NCBI GenBank assembly: GCA_910577665.1
Contig: CAJTOJ010000005.1
Coordinates: 1-55,710, forward strand
DNA from: an uncultured Acetatifactor sp.
GTDB taxonomy: Bacteria > Bacillota > Clostridia > Lachnospirales > Lachnospiraceae
Length of the DNA: 55,710 nt
Direction: 5' to 3'
Positions 1 to 8,368 of this stretch are shown one piece after another. Numbering within the stretch: the stretch's first letter is position 1; each line of letters starts with the position of its first letter. The notes under the pieces were generated by a model. That model ran no database searches, had not been told where the DNA came from, and saw only the letters and a list, made by a program, of their open reading frames with translations. A program made the position numbers and the translations under genes.

Positions 1-962
1 GTGAACTGTCTGTAGGTGCATTTTCCGATCTCTGCCTTATACCATTCCATATGGGCCTGATATGTCTCCCCGGAGATAAAATAGTCATCAATGGCCTTTC
101 TGTAGGTGCGGGCCACAGTTGCCACATAGAGGGCAGTCTTCATACGTCCTTCTATCTTCAGACTGTCAATGCCTGTGTCCACCAGTTCTGGGATATGTTC
201 AATCATGCACAGGTCTTTGGAATTGAAGAGGAACGTTCCCCTCTCATTCTCATACACAGGCATATATTCCCCGGGTCTGGTCTCCTCCACCACTGCGTAT
301 TTCCAGCGGCAGGGATGGGTACAGGATCCCTGGTTGGCATCTCTGCCTGTGAAAAAATTGCTCAGCAGACAGCGTCCGGAGTAGGAGATGCACATAGAAC
401 CATGGACAAAGCTTTCTATCTCCATCTGTTCCGGGATCTGTGCCCGGATCTGTGCCAGTTCTGCCAGGGAAAGTTCCCTGGCAGATACGACACGCTTCGC
501 TCCCAGTTCCCACCAGAAACGGTAAGTCTCATAGTTGGTGTTATTTGCCTGGGTGGAAATGTGGATTTCCACTTCCGGCCATATCCGTTTCGCCAGCAGG
601 AACATACCGGGATCCGAAATGATCAGCGCATCACAAGGTTCCGGCTTCATATCCCGCAGTTCTGCAAAATACTGTGAAGCCCCCTCCAGGTCGGCATTGT
701 GGGCCAGAATATTGGCGGTCACATACACCTTTACCCCTCTTGCATGGGCAAAGAGAATGCCCCGGGCCATCTCCTCTATGGAGAAATTCCTGGCTTTGGC
801 TCTTAGGCCGAACGCCTCCCCGCCTATGTACACAGCATCTGCCCCGAAGACCACTGCTGTCTTTAACACTTCCAGACTGCTGGCGGGAATAAGAAGTTCC
901 GGTTTTTGTTGTTTTTTCTTTATTTCAGTGCCCATTGTTATGATTGTCTTTTCTCCCCTCAT
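1..962 (-). CDS. trhP: Peptidase U32 family, tRNA uridine hydroxylase TrhP-like (partial)
   Basis: The reading frame is open from the ATG at 962 to the window edge, so the C-terminus is missing (about 320 codons visible). It carries the U32 family signature HGSMCISYSGRC near residue 187 and the typical N-terminal stretch PELLIPASS. In bacteria such as B. subtilis and E. coli, U32 proteins of this type (TrhP) hydroxylate U34 of tRNAs to 5-hydroxyuridine using prephenate. The gene lies directly downstream of trmR, whose product methylates that hydroxyl, so the pair probably makes 5-methoxyuridine at the wobble position. The start is uncertain: a second in-frame ATG lies at 935, and neither has an ideally spaced ribosome binding site. 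The older label collagenase or protease is less likely given this context. Confidence 0.9.
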   Translation of the reverse strand, partial: MRGEKTIITMGTEIKKKQQKPELLIPASSLEVLKTAVVFGADAVYIGGEAFGLRAKARNFSIEEMARGILFAHARGVKVYVTANILAHNADLEGASQYFAELRDMKPEPCDALIISDPGMFLLAKRIWPEVEIHISTQANNTNYETYRFWWELGAKRVVSARELSLAELAQIRAQIPEQMEIESFVHGSMCISYSGRCLLSNFFTGRDANQGSCTHPCRWKYAVVEETRPGEYMPVYENERGTFLFNSKDLCMIEHIPELVDTGIDSLKIEGRMKTALYVATVARTYRKAIDDYFISGETYQAHMEWYKAEIGKCTYRQF

Positions 963-1050
963 TTTCTTTTCTACAACCCTCGGCCTGCGCTATATCACCA
1001 GACACTCTCTTACATCTGCCCTTTACCCGTCCATGAAACATTGCCCTCTC

Positions 1051-1731
1051 CTATAACTGGCTCCTCTCCGCCTGTATCGCCTGGCTCCTTCCCGTCTGCG
1101 TGGTCAGTGCCACTCCGTCCCCCACTGGCAGGATCACCGTCTCCAGCCCTGGCTGGTGCTTCAGTTCATAGAGATATTCCCGCATACGGGCATGAATGGT
1201 ACGGTCTCTTCTTGGCAGGGCATAGCGGGATTCCACCACATCCCCATCCTGCAGCACATTGTCAGACACCAGCAGGCCTCCAGGTGCCAGCAGGCGCAGG
1301 GCATCTGGCAGGAAATGGATGTACTGGCCTTTGGCTGCATCCATGAAGATCATATCATAAGGGCCTTGTAGCTTTTTCAAGATATCTACCGCATCCCCTT
1401 CCAGAAGGGTTATCCGGCCTGCCCTACCAGCTTTCCTAAAATTACTCCGGGCAATGGGAATCCGTTTTTCATATTTCTCAATGGTGGTGATCCTACAGTC
1501 TGCTCCTGCGTACTCACTCATCAACAACGCAGAAAAGCCGATGGCAGTCCCCACTTCCAGGATGTCCTTCGGCTTCGCATATGTAAGTATAAATCTGAGC
1601 AGGCTCTGGGTCGGTTTCCGTATGATGGGAACCTGGTTTTCCAGCGCATATCTTTCTATCTCTTCCAGGAAAGGAGGATTGGCCCTGTCCAGGGAATCAA
1701 TAAAAACTGACATTCTCTCATCAATAATCAT
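1051..1731 (-). CDS. trmR: tRNA 5-hydroxyuridine O-methyltransferase (TrmR-like)
   Basis: This is a class I SAM-dependent O-methyltransferase of 226 residues. The SAM motif EVGTAIGFSALLM lies near residue 60, and acidic metal-binding positions appear in FMDAAKGQY and SDNVLQDG, as in the cation-dependent catechol O-methyltransferase-like family. B. subtilis TrmR (YrrM) transfers a methyl group to 5-hydroxyuridine 34 of tRNA. The gene sits between the mltG-like gene and trhP, the same neighbourhood as in B. subtilis. I chose the ATG at 1731 because it follows the upstream stop codon at once (TGATATG), which suggests translational coupling, and because it matches the family length. An in-frame ATG at 1758 would overlap the upstream gene and lacks a good ribosome binding site. 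Confidence 0.88.
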   Translation of the reverse strand: MIIDERMSVFIDSLDRANPPFLEEIERYALENQVPIIRKPTQSLLRFILTYAKPKDILEVGTAIGFSALLMSEYAGADCRITTIEKYEKRIPIARSNFRKAGRAGRITLLEGDAVDILKKLQGPYDMIFMDAAKGQYIHFLPDALRLLAPGGLLVSDNVLQDGDVVESRYALPRRDRTIHARMREYLYELKHQPGLETVILPVGDGVALTTQTGRSQAIQAERSQL

Positions 1732-1732
1732 A

Positions 1733-2125
1733 TCAGTCGTCTGTCTCTCCTTCCCCATCCTTCGAGGATATGGCCATGGCCTCCATCATTTCCTCTACAG
1801 TCATGGAAGTACTCAGATCAAAAGTGCCTGGCTTAACTTCCTTCCGGAATTCGGACAAATAGTACTGAAGTACAAACAGCTTTGCATCCCGGATCAGTCC
1901 CTTGCTCTCAAATAGCCTGGCAATCTCTGTAACAGACATATCCTCTGTGACTGCCACAGTCACCGTACGCCCCTCCCCCACAGTCATGGCTGGCTCTGTA
2001 AAGATACGGTATCCATAGTCATAGCAGATTATGGTTCCCCGGTATATAACATATACGACAAGGATCGCTACTACTACCCTGAAAATGACACCAAATACAG
2101 CAGCAATTATATTCCCCGATTTCAT
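1733..2125 (-). CDS. Short MltG-like membrane protein lacking the catalytic domain
   Basis: The 130-residue protein has one N-terminal membrane segment (about residues 6-28) followed by an extracytoplasmic region of about 100 residues. The part TVTVAVTEDMSVTEIARLFESKGLI resembles in pattern the LysM-like N-terminal domain of MltG (YceG), the endolytic murein transglycosylase. The catalytic YceG domain of full-length MltG (about 330 residues) is absent, so transglycosylase activity should not be assumed. The gene stands where full-length mltG (yrrL) stands in Bacillus. The start at 2125 is fixed by GGGAG five bases upstream; longer in-frame starts lack this. It may be a regulator or remnant of the transglycosylase; the function is unknown. 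Confidence 0.75.
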   Translation of the reverse strand: MKSGNIIAAVFGVIFRVVVAILVVYVIYRGTIICYDYGYRIFTEPAMTVGEGRTVTVAVTEDMSVTEIARLFESKGLIRDAKLFVLQYYLSEFRKEVKPGTFDLSTSMTVEEMMEAMAISSKDGEGETDD

Positions 2126-2275
2126 AATATCTCCCATCTGCCTATCCTGCAGGCAAAAAACCAAATCCATACATCTGACCAGGTAGTCCCAGGCCAGACA
2201 CCTGCTCTCCCCCCGGCATTTCACATATGGGCACAGCTTCCAGGCAAAGCCCAGGCATACAAGGCAGGTCTAGTC

Positions 2276-2596
2276 CTACTCAAACTGTAGCCTGGAGACA
2301 ATGTGCATGTTAATTCTCTGCATCATTCTGCAGAAATCCAGTTCTGCCGCCAGGAAATCCATCACCAGCGGGTTCTCCCGGAAATTCTCATACTCCTTTT
2401 CAAAGCGGTCCAGATTCTCAAAGTCGCCATCCGTACTGGTCTGGAATTCGTAGTTACGTCTCCTGTAATCATCTATCTGCTCCTTCAGCCCGGGATCCTG
2501 CTTTACCCTGTCCCGCATGACCGCATAGCACCTGTACTCCTCAGAAACCAGAATCGCCGCAATAAAGGCATCCACTGCCCTGTCCATATTATCCAT
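2276..2596 (-). CDS. YlbF/YmcA family protein
   Basis: This small helical protein has 106 residues and belongs by pattern to the YlbF/YmcA (DUF964) family. The typical parts are an N-terminal helix with AFIAAILVSEEYRCY, a central KQDPGLKEQIDDYRRRNYEFQ and a C-terminal helix ENPLVMDFLAAELDFCRMMQ. In B. subtilis such proteins form a complex that steers RNase Y and RNA processing. The gene follows rnj by about 160 bases on the same strand, which fits a role in RNA turnover. The start at 2596 has GAGG eight bases upstream; the longer open frame to 2743 has no support. Confidence 0.85.
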   Translation of the reverse strand: MDNMDRAVDAFIAAILVSEEYRCYAVMRDRVKQDPGLKEQIDDYRRRNYEFQTSTDGDFENLDRFEKEYENFRENPLVMDFLAAELDFCRMMQRINMHIVSRLQFE

Positions 2597-2753
2597 CCCG
2601 TCACCCTCATCCAGAACATTTCCTTTCTCCTGGATCCCTGTGTCATCCACCTTCCTGTGCACCTGGCCTGTATTGCAGGAACATGCGCATACAATTTCCT
2701 GCGTCTTTTTATGCCGGTCCTGTCTGCCATGACAGGATCCCATTCTCTCCGGG

Positions 2754-4427
2754 TCAGATCTCCATGATGATCGGCAGTATCATGGGCCGGCGTTTTGTCT
2801 TCTTCCACACATAGTCGCCAAGGGCATCCTTGGTTGTATTCTTCAGCTTGCCCCAGTCCGTGATTCCCCGGTTCAGGCATTTCTGCAAGGCTTCGTCCAC
2901 TGTGTGGCGGGCCTCCTCGATCAGTTCATCGGATTCCTTCACATAGACGAATCCCCTGGATACAATGTCAGGGCCTGCCACAAGCTGCCCGCTGGCGCCA
3001 TCCAGGCTCATGACCACCACCAGGATACCATCCTCCGCCAGATGCTGACGATCCCTAAGTACCACATTGCCCACATCCCCCACTCCCAGTCCGTCCACCA
3101 GGATGGCACCTACAGGCACCTTTCCTGTCACCTTGGCACTGTCATTGTCCATCTCCAGCACTTCGCCGGAAGAGAGGATAAAGATATGATCCTTGTCCAT
3201 GCCAAGGCTCTGGGCTATTTTGGCCTGGGCTTTCAGATGCTTGTATTCACCATGGACTGGCACAGAATATTTGGGATGGATCAAAGTGTAGAGCAGCTTA
3301 ATCTCTTCCTGGCAGGCATGTCCTGATACATGGGCATCCTGGAAGATCACATCCGCCCCTTTGCGGAGAAGTTCATTGATGATCTTTGTCACAGGTTTCT
3401 CATTCCCGGGAATGGGATTGGAGGAGAATATCACTGTGTCCCCTGCCCCGATGGTAATCTTGCGATGCATACCTCCAGCCATACGGCTCAAGGCGGCCAT
3501 ACTCTCTCCCTGGCTGCCTGTGGTGATGATTACCTGCTTCTCATTGGGGTAATTTTTCATCTGGTCCAGCTCCACCAGCGTATTGTCCGGAATGCTGATA
3601 CAGTTCAGATTCCTTGCCGTCTCTATGATATTTACCATGCTGCGGCCTTCCACTGTAACCTTTCGTCCAAACTTATAGGCCGTATTGATAATCTGTTGTA
3701 CCCGGTCCACATTGGACGCAAAGGTAGCCACAAAAATCCTGGTATTCTTGTGCTCTTCAAAAAGAGTGTCAAAGGTCTGTCCCACAGTCCTCTCGGAAGG
3801 AGTAAATCCCTTGCGCTCCGCATTGGTGGAATCGCACATCAGTGCAAGCACCCCTTTTTTGCCCAGCTCCGCAAAACGCTGCAAGTCTATGGCATCTCCG
3901 AACACCGGCGTATAATCCACTTTAAAATCCCCTGTGTGTACCACGATTCCTGCCGGGGAATATATGGCCAGGGCAGCTGCATCCACAATGCTGTGATTGG
4001 TCTTGATAAATTCCACCCTGAACTGTCCCAGGTTGATGGACTGTCCGAATTTTACCACCTTCCGCTTGGTGGTCTTCATCAGGTTATGCTCTTTTAGCTT
4101 GTTCTCAATGATACCCATGGTAAGCCTTGTAGCATAGATTGGGACATTGATGTCCCGAAGCACATAAGGCAAAGCCCCAATATGATCCTCATGGCCGTGA
4201 GTGATCATGAATCCCTTCACTTTATCCAGGTTGTCCTTCAGGTACGTCACATCCGGAATCACCAGATCAATCCCCAGCATGTCATCTGCCGGAAAGGACA
4301 GACCACAATCCACCACAACAATACTGTCTTCATACTCGAAGGCGGTAATGTTCATACCAATCTGCTCCAGCCCTCCCAAAGGAATGATTTTCAGCCTGGA
4401 TACATTCTTATTCTCTTTTTTCTTCAA
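2754..4427 (-). CDS. rnj: Ribonuclease J
   Basis: This 557-residue metallo-beta-lactamase/beta-CASP RNase is of full length. Zinc ligands are visible in THGHEDH (residues 76-82), and the beta-CASP region carries DSTNAERKGFTPSE and TTGSQGE. RNase J degrades and matures mRNA and rRNA, with 5'-3' exonuclease and endonuclease activity, in the cytoplasm. The start codon is TTG at 4427, eight bases after a GGAGG that lies inside the last codons of the upstream fur-like gene. The two genes overlap by 20 bases, so translation is probably coupled. No better ATG is available in frame near this site. Confidence 0.96.
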   Translation of the reverse strand: MKKKENKNVSRLKIIPLGGLEQIGMNITAFEYEDSIVVVDCGLSFPADDMLGIDLVIPDVTYLKDNLDKVKGFMITHGHEDHIGALPYVLRDINVPIYATRLTMGIIENKLKEHNLMKTTKRKVVKFGQSINLGQFRVEFIKTNHSIVDAAALAIYSPAGIVVHTGDFKVDYTPVFGDAIDLQRFAELGKKGVLALMCDSTNAERKGFTPSERTVGQTFDTLFEEHKNTRIFVATFASNVDRVQQIINTAYKFGRKVTVEGRSMVNIIETARNLNCISIPDNTLVELDQMKNYPNEKQVIITTGSQGESMAALSRMAGGMHRKITIGAGDTVIFSSNPIPGNEKPVTKIINELLRKGADVIFQDAHVSGHACQEEIKLLYTLIHPKYSVPVHGEYKHLKAQAKIAQSLGMDKDHIFILSSGEVLEMDNDSAKVTGKVPVGAILVDGLGVGDVGNVVLRDRQHLAEDGILVVVMSLDGASGQLVAGPDIVSRGFVYVKESDELIEEARHTVDEALQKCLNRGITDWGKLKNTTKDALGDYVWKKTKRRPMILPIIMEI

Positions 4428-4878
4428 TCAGATTACCTCCACATTCTACACAGTAGCCGTAGAGTTTGACCTCATGATCCACAACGGTAAATCCGGTTGT
4501 AGTGGCGATCCTCTGTTCCAGTTCCTCCAGCAGGTCATCCTGGAAAGATATCACCTTGCCGCATTTCACACAGATCAAATGATGATGGTGATGTCTTGAT
4601 CCGCATTCCGGGTCCATCCCCATCTCATAGCGCACAAAACCATCATCAAAATTGATCCGGTGGATCAGATGTAACTCATTCAGCAGCTGTATGGTTCTAT
4701 AAACAGTAGCCAGCCCGATTTCGGGATAGCCCGGTTTTACCAGCTCATATATTTCCTCGGCGGTAAGATGCTCCTTAGGGCAGGATGCCATGGCCTCCAG
4801 CACCAGCAGTCTCTGCCTTGTGACTTTCAGTCCTTTTTCCCGTAAGATCTGTCCGAAATATTCCCCGTCCACCGCCAT
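4408..4878 (-). CDS. Fur/PerR/Zur family transcriptional regulator
   Basis: This 156-residue metalloregulator has a winged helix with the recognition segment IGLATVYRTIQLLNELHL (residues 54-71). A metal-binding C-terminal half follows, with RHHHHHLICVKCG, a first CxxC at 103/106 and a second CxxC at 143/146. The two CxxC pairs form the structural zinc site of the family. Whether it senses iron (Fur), peroxide (PerR) or zinc (Zur) cannot be decided from sequence alone. The start at 4878 has GAGG seven bases upstream. It overlaps rnj by 20 bases in an operon that begins further upstream. Confidence 0.92.
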   Translation of the reverse strand: MAVDGEYFGQILREKGLKVTRQRLLVLEAMASCPKEHLTAEEIYELVKPGYPEIGLATVYRTIQLLNELHLIHRINFDDGFVRYEMGMDPECGSRHHHHHLICVKCGKVISFQDDLLEELEQRIATTTGFTVVDHEVKLYGYCVECGGNLIEEKRE

Positions 4879-4956
4879 TGCATATCCTCACACCCTCCTA
4901 GTCCCATGCACCAGACTTTCCTCTGTTACCATGGAACTATAAGGAATCTGTCGTCC

Positions 4957-5220
4957 TCACACGAACTTCACATCCTCCAGCATGTTCTCAAACACACCGG
5001 CCACCGCATGCAGTTCTTCGTCTTCCGATACAATCGTGTACACACTCTCCTCTTCTCCATCCTTGGAGATATCCTTCAGGATCAGCGCCTCGCCGTCCCC
5101 TTCCTCAAAATCCGTGACCAGAATATAATGAAAGCCGCCAATCCTGGTCTGCTCCAGTACGAAGAACTCCACCGGTTCCTCTCCTTCCAGGTGAAATACA
5201 ATCTTCTCCAATTTCTTCAT
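4957..5220 (-). CDS. DUF1292 family protein (YrzB-like)
   Basis: This is an acidic cytoplasmic protein of 87 residues. Its pattern FFVLEQTRIGGFHYILVTDFEEGDGEALILKDISKDG is that of DUF1292, the family of B. subtilis YrzB. Its function is unknown. It lies downstream of ruvX, as in many Firmicutes. The start at 5220 has AAGG upstream. The 159-base gap before it holds no gene I can support. Confidence 0.88.
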   Translation of the reverse strand: MKKLEKIVFHLEGEEPVEFFVLEQTRIGGFHYILVTDFEEGDGEALILKDISKDGEEESVYTIVSEDEELHAVAGVFENMLEDVKFV

Positions 5221-5379
5221 GATGAAACCTTCCCGCCCTACTGACAGGGCATCCCATGCTTATCCTCTCTTCTCTTGTCCCTCTGGCCACAGTACCATCA
5301 AAATGGCAGTGCCCTGAAAAAGCACTGACAACACGGAAAACCGGCCTTAGAATTCTCCGGAAAATAACCTGGGAAGTCT

Positions 5380-5808
5380 TCACCTCTTTACCGTTCTGGA
5401 ATCCAGATAGCTCTGCAGGATAAAAGATGCTGCAATCTTGTCCACATATTCCTTGCGGTTTTCCCTGCGCACACCTGCCTCCATCAGCAACCGGTCAGCC
5501 GCCACCGTAGTCAGCCGCTCATCCCACAGTACCACAGGCAGACCAGTCCTGCGCTCCAGCTTATCCTTGAATTCGTATGTCAGCTCTGCGCGCACACCTT
5601 CAGATGCATTCATATGCTTCGGAAGCCCCAGGACAATCTCCTTCACCTCGTACTCCACAATCAGCTCCTCTATGCGGGCCAGGGTCTGCCGCAGCTTGTT
5701 CTCTTCCTTGCGCCGGATAATCTCTTTTCCCTGGGCTGTCAGCAACAGGCTGTCGCTGATGGCCACACCCACTGTCTTGGAGCCAAAATCCAATCCCATA
5801 ATACGCAT
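5380..5808 (-). CDS. ruvX: Holliday junction resolvase-like protein RuvX/YqgF
   Basis: This 142-residue protein has the RNase H-like fold of the YqgF family. It begins MRIMGLDFGSKTVGVAISD, which holds the first catalytic Asp, and later shows VLGLPKHMN and VVLWDERLTTVAADRLL. Family members act in 16S rRNA maturation and have been proposed as Holliday junction resolvases. The start at 5808 has AGGAG six bases upstream; the open frame extends further upstream without support. It is followed by DUF1292 and preceded by ireB, a common Firmicutes order. Confidence 0.92.
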   Translation of the reverse strand: MRIMGLDFGSKTVGVAISDSLLLTAQGKEIIRRKEENKLRQTLARIEELIVEYEVKEIVLGLPKHMNASEGVRAELTYEFKDKLERRTGLPVVLWDERLTTVAADRLLMEAGVRRENRKEYVDKIAASFILQSYLDSRTVKR

Positions 5809-5910
5809 TGTATTCTCCTGTTGGCAGCCAGCAGGCCGCCATCTGCCGGGAAACAGCATGGCTGTCCTGGCATCCTGCGCCATCCATCCAGTTCCCGGAC
5901 ATGTCGTATC

Positions 5911-6180
5911 CTACTTCCAGTTCTTCGCGTGGATATATTCTGCCAGCAGTTCCTCCACCAGCTCGTCCCGCTCCACTTTCATGATCAGGCTGCGGGCATT
6001 CTTGTGGCTGGTAATATATGTGGGATCCCCGCTCATAATATACCCTACAATCTGGTTTACCGGATTGTATCCTTTTTCGGTCAGTGCCTCATATACTGCT
6101 GCCAGCACCAGTGTTGCACCTGTCTCCGGCTCCGCTTCCACTTTAAAAAACTGTGTGTTTCCCAAATCCTGCATATCCAT
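5911..6180 (-). CDS. ireB: IreB family regulatory phosphoprotein (DUF965)
   Basis: The 89-residue protein matches the IreB (UPF0297/YrzL) family in length and pattern. The segments NTQFFKVEAEP, GYNPVNQIVGYIMSGDPTYI and ERDELVEELLAEYIH are its core. In Enterococcus faecalis IreB is a substrate of the Ser/Thr kinase IreK and influences cephalosporin resistance. The start at 6180 has GGAAG seven bases upstream. In-frame ATGs at 6186 and 6174 cannot be ruled out. The alaS gene that often precedes ireB is not here; mtaB lies upstream instead. Confidence 0.9.
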   Translation of the reverse strand: MDMQDLGNTQFFKVEAEPETGATLVLAAVYEALTEKGYNPVNQIVGYIMSGDPTYITSHKNARSLIMKVERDELVEELLAEYIHAKNWK

Positions 6181-6291
6181 CCCCATTCTTCCGTATAGGA
6201 ATACTGCTCCCCCACATTCCATTTGTTCCAACAATTCTGCCAGATTGCTCAATTATCTTCTATCATAACTCATTTATCTGAAAATTTCAAG

Positions 6292-7845
6292 TTACAGTTC
6301 AAGTTCTTCTGCCCTTTCTTCCGCCTCCAGGATTTCATCTGTGAGGAATCCCTTCACCCATACCGTACAAAGCCTGTTGTGCAAGGCTTCTGATCTGCCT
6401 GGAGGGCCTGCATGGTCGGGGTTTCCGGCCTCTGTAAGGCTTCCCGTGTTTGTGGGGATTCCCGTTTTTCCAGTCCTTACTGCAATTTTCACATAGTCCA
6501 TGGTGTGACCCAGCGCCCAGGTGCGCCCTTCTATCTCCTTTATCTCCTCCAACAGCACCTCTGCCCGGCTCCCTATGTACCCTGCCCGGAATTCCCTGGA
6601 CTGCTGTCTCTCCATTTCCAATAGCTGGTTGCTTCTGGCCGTCTTTACCTGCTCCGGCACCTGCCCTGGCATGGACGCTGCTACCGTTTTGGTCCGTCTG
6701 GAGTATTTAAAGATATGCATCTCATAAAAACGGACTTTCTCCAGGAAATCTTTTGTCTTCTGGAATTCTTCTTCCGTCTCCCCTGGAAATCCCACAATCA
6801 CATCCGTGGTGATAGCCGGTGACCGGAAGGCATGCCGTAAGATCTCAACACTTCTATAGTATTCCCCTGTGGTATACTGCCTATTCATCCGCTTTAAGAC
6901 AGTATCGCAACCGCTTTGCAGGGATAGATGGAAATGCGGGCAGAGCTTTTGCAGCACCGCCAGGCGCTGTGCTGTTTCCTCTGTGATAATCCTGGGTTCC
7001 ATGGAACCTAAGCGGATCCGCTCAAGTCCCGGGATACCATGTATCCTTTCTACCAGATCTATAAGCCTGCCCCTGTTACCATATTCCAGCCGGTGTCCTT
7101 TCCATCTGGGTATGCTGACGCCCTGCTCCCACCCCTCCGGATCAAATTCCATCCCGTAGGAACTGATATGAATGCCGGTAAGCACAATCTCCCTGTAACC
7201 CGCTGCCACGATTCCCCTTACCTCTTCCAGAATGTCCTCCGCCCTGCGGCTGCGGACCCTGCCCCTGGCATAGGGAATGGCACAGTAGGAGCAGAACTGG
7301 TTGCAGCCATCCTGGATCTTGATGTAAGCCCTTGTATGTTCCGCCGTCCGATGTAGCTGCATTTCTTCATATTCATATATCTGGCCGATCTCAGGGACCG
7401 TAGTGCCCCCCAGGGTTTTGCCGGGATGCACTGCCTTAGGGTCCTGCGCATTTCCCTCCACGGCAGCTACGGTCCTGCCCCCTGTAAGTCTTTGGGAATG
7501 TTCCTCCAGATATGCTTCCAGAATCTCCACAATATCTTTCTTGCGGTTGTTACCGATTGCCAGATCCACCTGAACGTCCTCTTCCAGTGCCTGAAGCCCT
7601 GTCTGTACATAACAGCCCACTGCAACCACCACCGCCCAAGGGTTCAGCTGCCTGGCCCGGTGCAGCATCTGTCTGCTCTTCCTGTCTGCAATATTGGTAA
7701 CGGTACAGGTATTTACGATATAGATATCCGCCACTGTATCAAAAGGTACAATCTGATATCCTTTTTCCTGTAACTTTTGCTGCATCACTTCTGTTTCATA
7801 GGAATTTACCTTACAGCCAAGGTTGTGCAATGCTATATTTTTCAT
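6292..7845 (-). CDS. mtaB: tRNA t6A37 methylthiotransferase MtaB
   Basis: This radical-SAM methylthiotransferase of 517 residues has the N-terminal UPF0004 domain with cluster cysteines in LGCKVNSYE, NTCTVT and VGCY. The radical-SAM motif CNQFCSYCAIPYARGRVRSR follows, then a C-terminal TRAM-like domain. MtaB converts t6A to ms2t6A at position 37 of tRNAs reading ANN codons. The protein is longer than usual (about 430-450 residues): a Gly/Thr-rich insert lies before the radical-SAM core, and another of about 30 residues (from TGIPTNTGSL) sits in the TRAM region. The start at 7845 has AGGAG five bases upstream; the open frame runs on to 8016 without support. Confidence 0.93.
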   Translation of the reverse strand: MKNIALHNLGCKVNSYETEVMQQKLQEKGYQIVPFDTVADIYIVNTCTVTNIADRKSRQMLHRARQLNPWAVVVAVGCYVQTGLQALEEDVQVDLAIGNNRKKDIVEILEAYLEEHSQRLTGGRTVAAVEGNAQDPKAVHPGKTLGGTTVPEIGQIYEYEEMQLHRTAEHTRAYIKIQDGCNQFCSYCAIPYARGRVRSRRAEDILEEVRGIVAAGYREIVLTGIHISSYGMEFDPEGWEQGVSIPRWKGHRLEYGNRGRLIDLVERIHGIPGLERIRLGSMEPRIITEETAQRLAVLQKLCPHFHLSLQSGCDTVLKRMNRQYTTGEYYRSVEILRHAFRSPAITTDVIVGFPGETEEEFQKTKDFLEKVRFYEMHIFKYSRRTKTVAASMPGQVPEQVKTARSNQLLEMERQQSREFRAGYIGSRAEVLLEEIKEIEGRTWALGHTMDYVKIAVRTGKTGIPTNTGSLTEAGNPDHAGPPGRSEALHNRLCTVWVKGFLTDEILEAEERAEELEL

Positions 7846-7878
7846 AGTTTCTCCTGGTTTTTTTGTACTGTTTTCTCC

Positions 7879-7907
7879 TTGACTTTTATCCATTCTGCCA
7901 TTAATAT
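7879..7907 (+). promoter_or_regulatory. Sigma-A type promoter of the HPr-like gene
   Basis: TTGACT (7879-7884) and TAATAT (7902-7907) are separated by 17 bases. The expected transcript start near 7914 lies about 38 bases before the HPr-like start codon. The site is in the gap between the divergent mtaB and HPr-like genes. Confidence 0.75.
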
Positions 7908-7951
7908 GTAGGCAGAGGATGCGAGGTATATAAAGGAGGTAATGAAACACT

Positions 7952-8182
7952 ATGAAGACAGTGCAGATATCTTTAAATTCAATCGATAAGGTAAAGTCAT
8001 TTGTAAACGATATCACAAAATTTGACTACGATTTTGATCTGGTGTCCGGCAGGTATGTGATCGATGCCAAATCCATTATGGGAATCTTCAGCCTGGATCT
8101 CTCTAAGCCCATTGATCTGAATATCCATACGGAAGATGGCGTGGATGAAGTACTGGAAGTTCTGCAGCCTTATATGGTCTAA
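7952..8182 (+). CDS. HPr family protein lacking the catalytic His (Crh-like)
   Basis: The 76-residue protein has the HPr fold pattern. The regulatory-serine region is well kept (DAKSIMGIFSLDLSK, compare KSIMGVMSLG of HPr), but the N-terminal GIHARPA motif is replaced by SIDKVKSFV, so the phosphorylatable His15 is missing. It therefore cannot act as a PTS phosphocarrier between Enzyme I and EIIA. Bacillus Crh also lacks this His and keeps Ser46, the target of HPr kinase; a regulatory role of that kind is an inference. The gene has its own promoter (7879-7907) and terminator (8263-8291). AGGAGG lies 12 bases before the ATG, which is farther than usual. Confidence 0.85.
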   Translation: MKTVQISLNSIDKVKSFVNDITKFDYDFDLVSGRYVIDAKSIMGIFSLDLSKPIDLNIHTEDGVDEVLEVLQPYMV

Positions 8183-8262
8183 GGGAATGGGCATGTGACA
8201 TTCTCCCCTAAAGTGCTGTTGCAACTGGCCAAAAGGCCTGTACATCCTTTGACAGACATGGG

Positions 8263-8291
8263 GAAGGTTCGCAGAAGCGAACCTTCTTTTT
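8263..8291 (+). terminator. Rho-independent terminator after the HPr-like gene
   Basis: A perfect 10-bp stem GAAGGTTCGC / GCGAACCTTC with loop AGAA is followed by TTTTT. It lies 80 bases after the HPr-like stop codon. Confidence 0.92.
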
Positions 8292-8368
8292 ATATTGGGT
8301 ACAATCCCGGTGTATGGGTACAGTCTCCCTGCTTCCCTGTTGGGCCGGACCGTCTTCACCACATACAA

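Noticed and set aside
250..513. Minus-strand 87-codon frame inside the U32 gene
   Set aside because: It is an out-of-frame shadow of the U32 coding sequence, whose own frame is open through the whole region.
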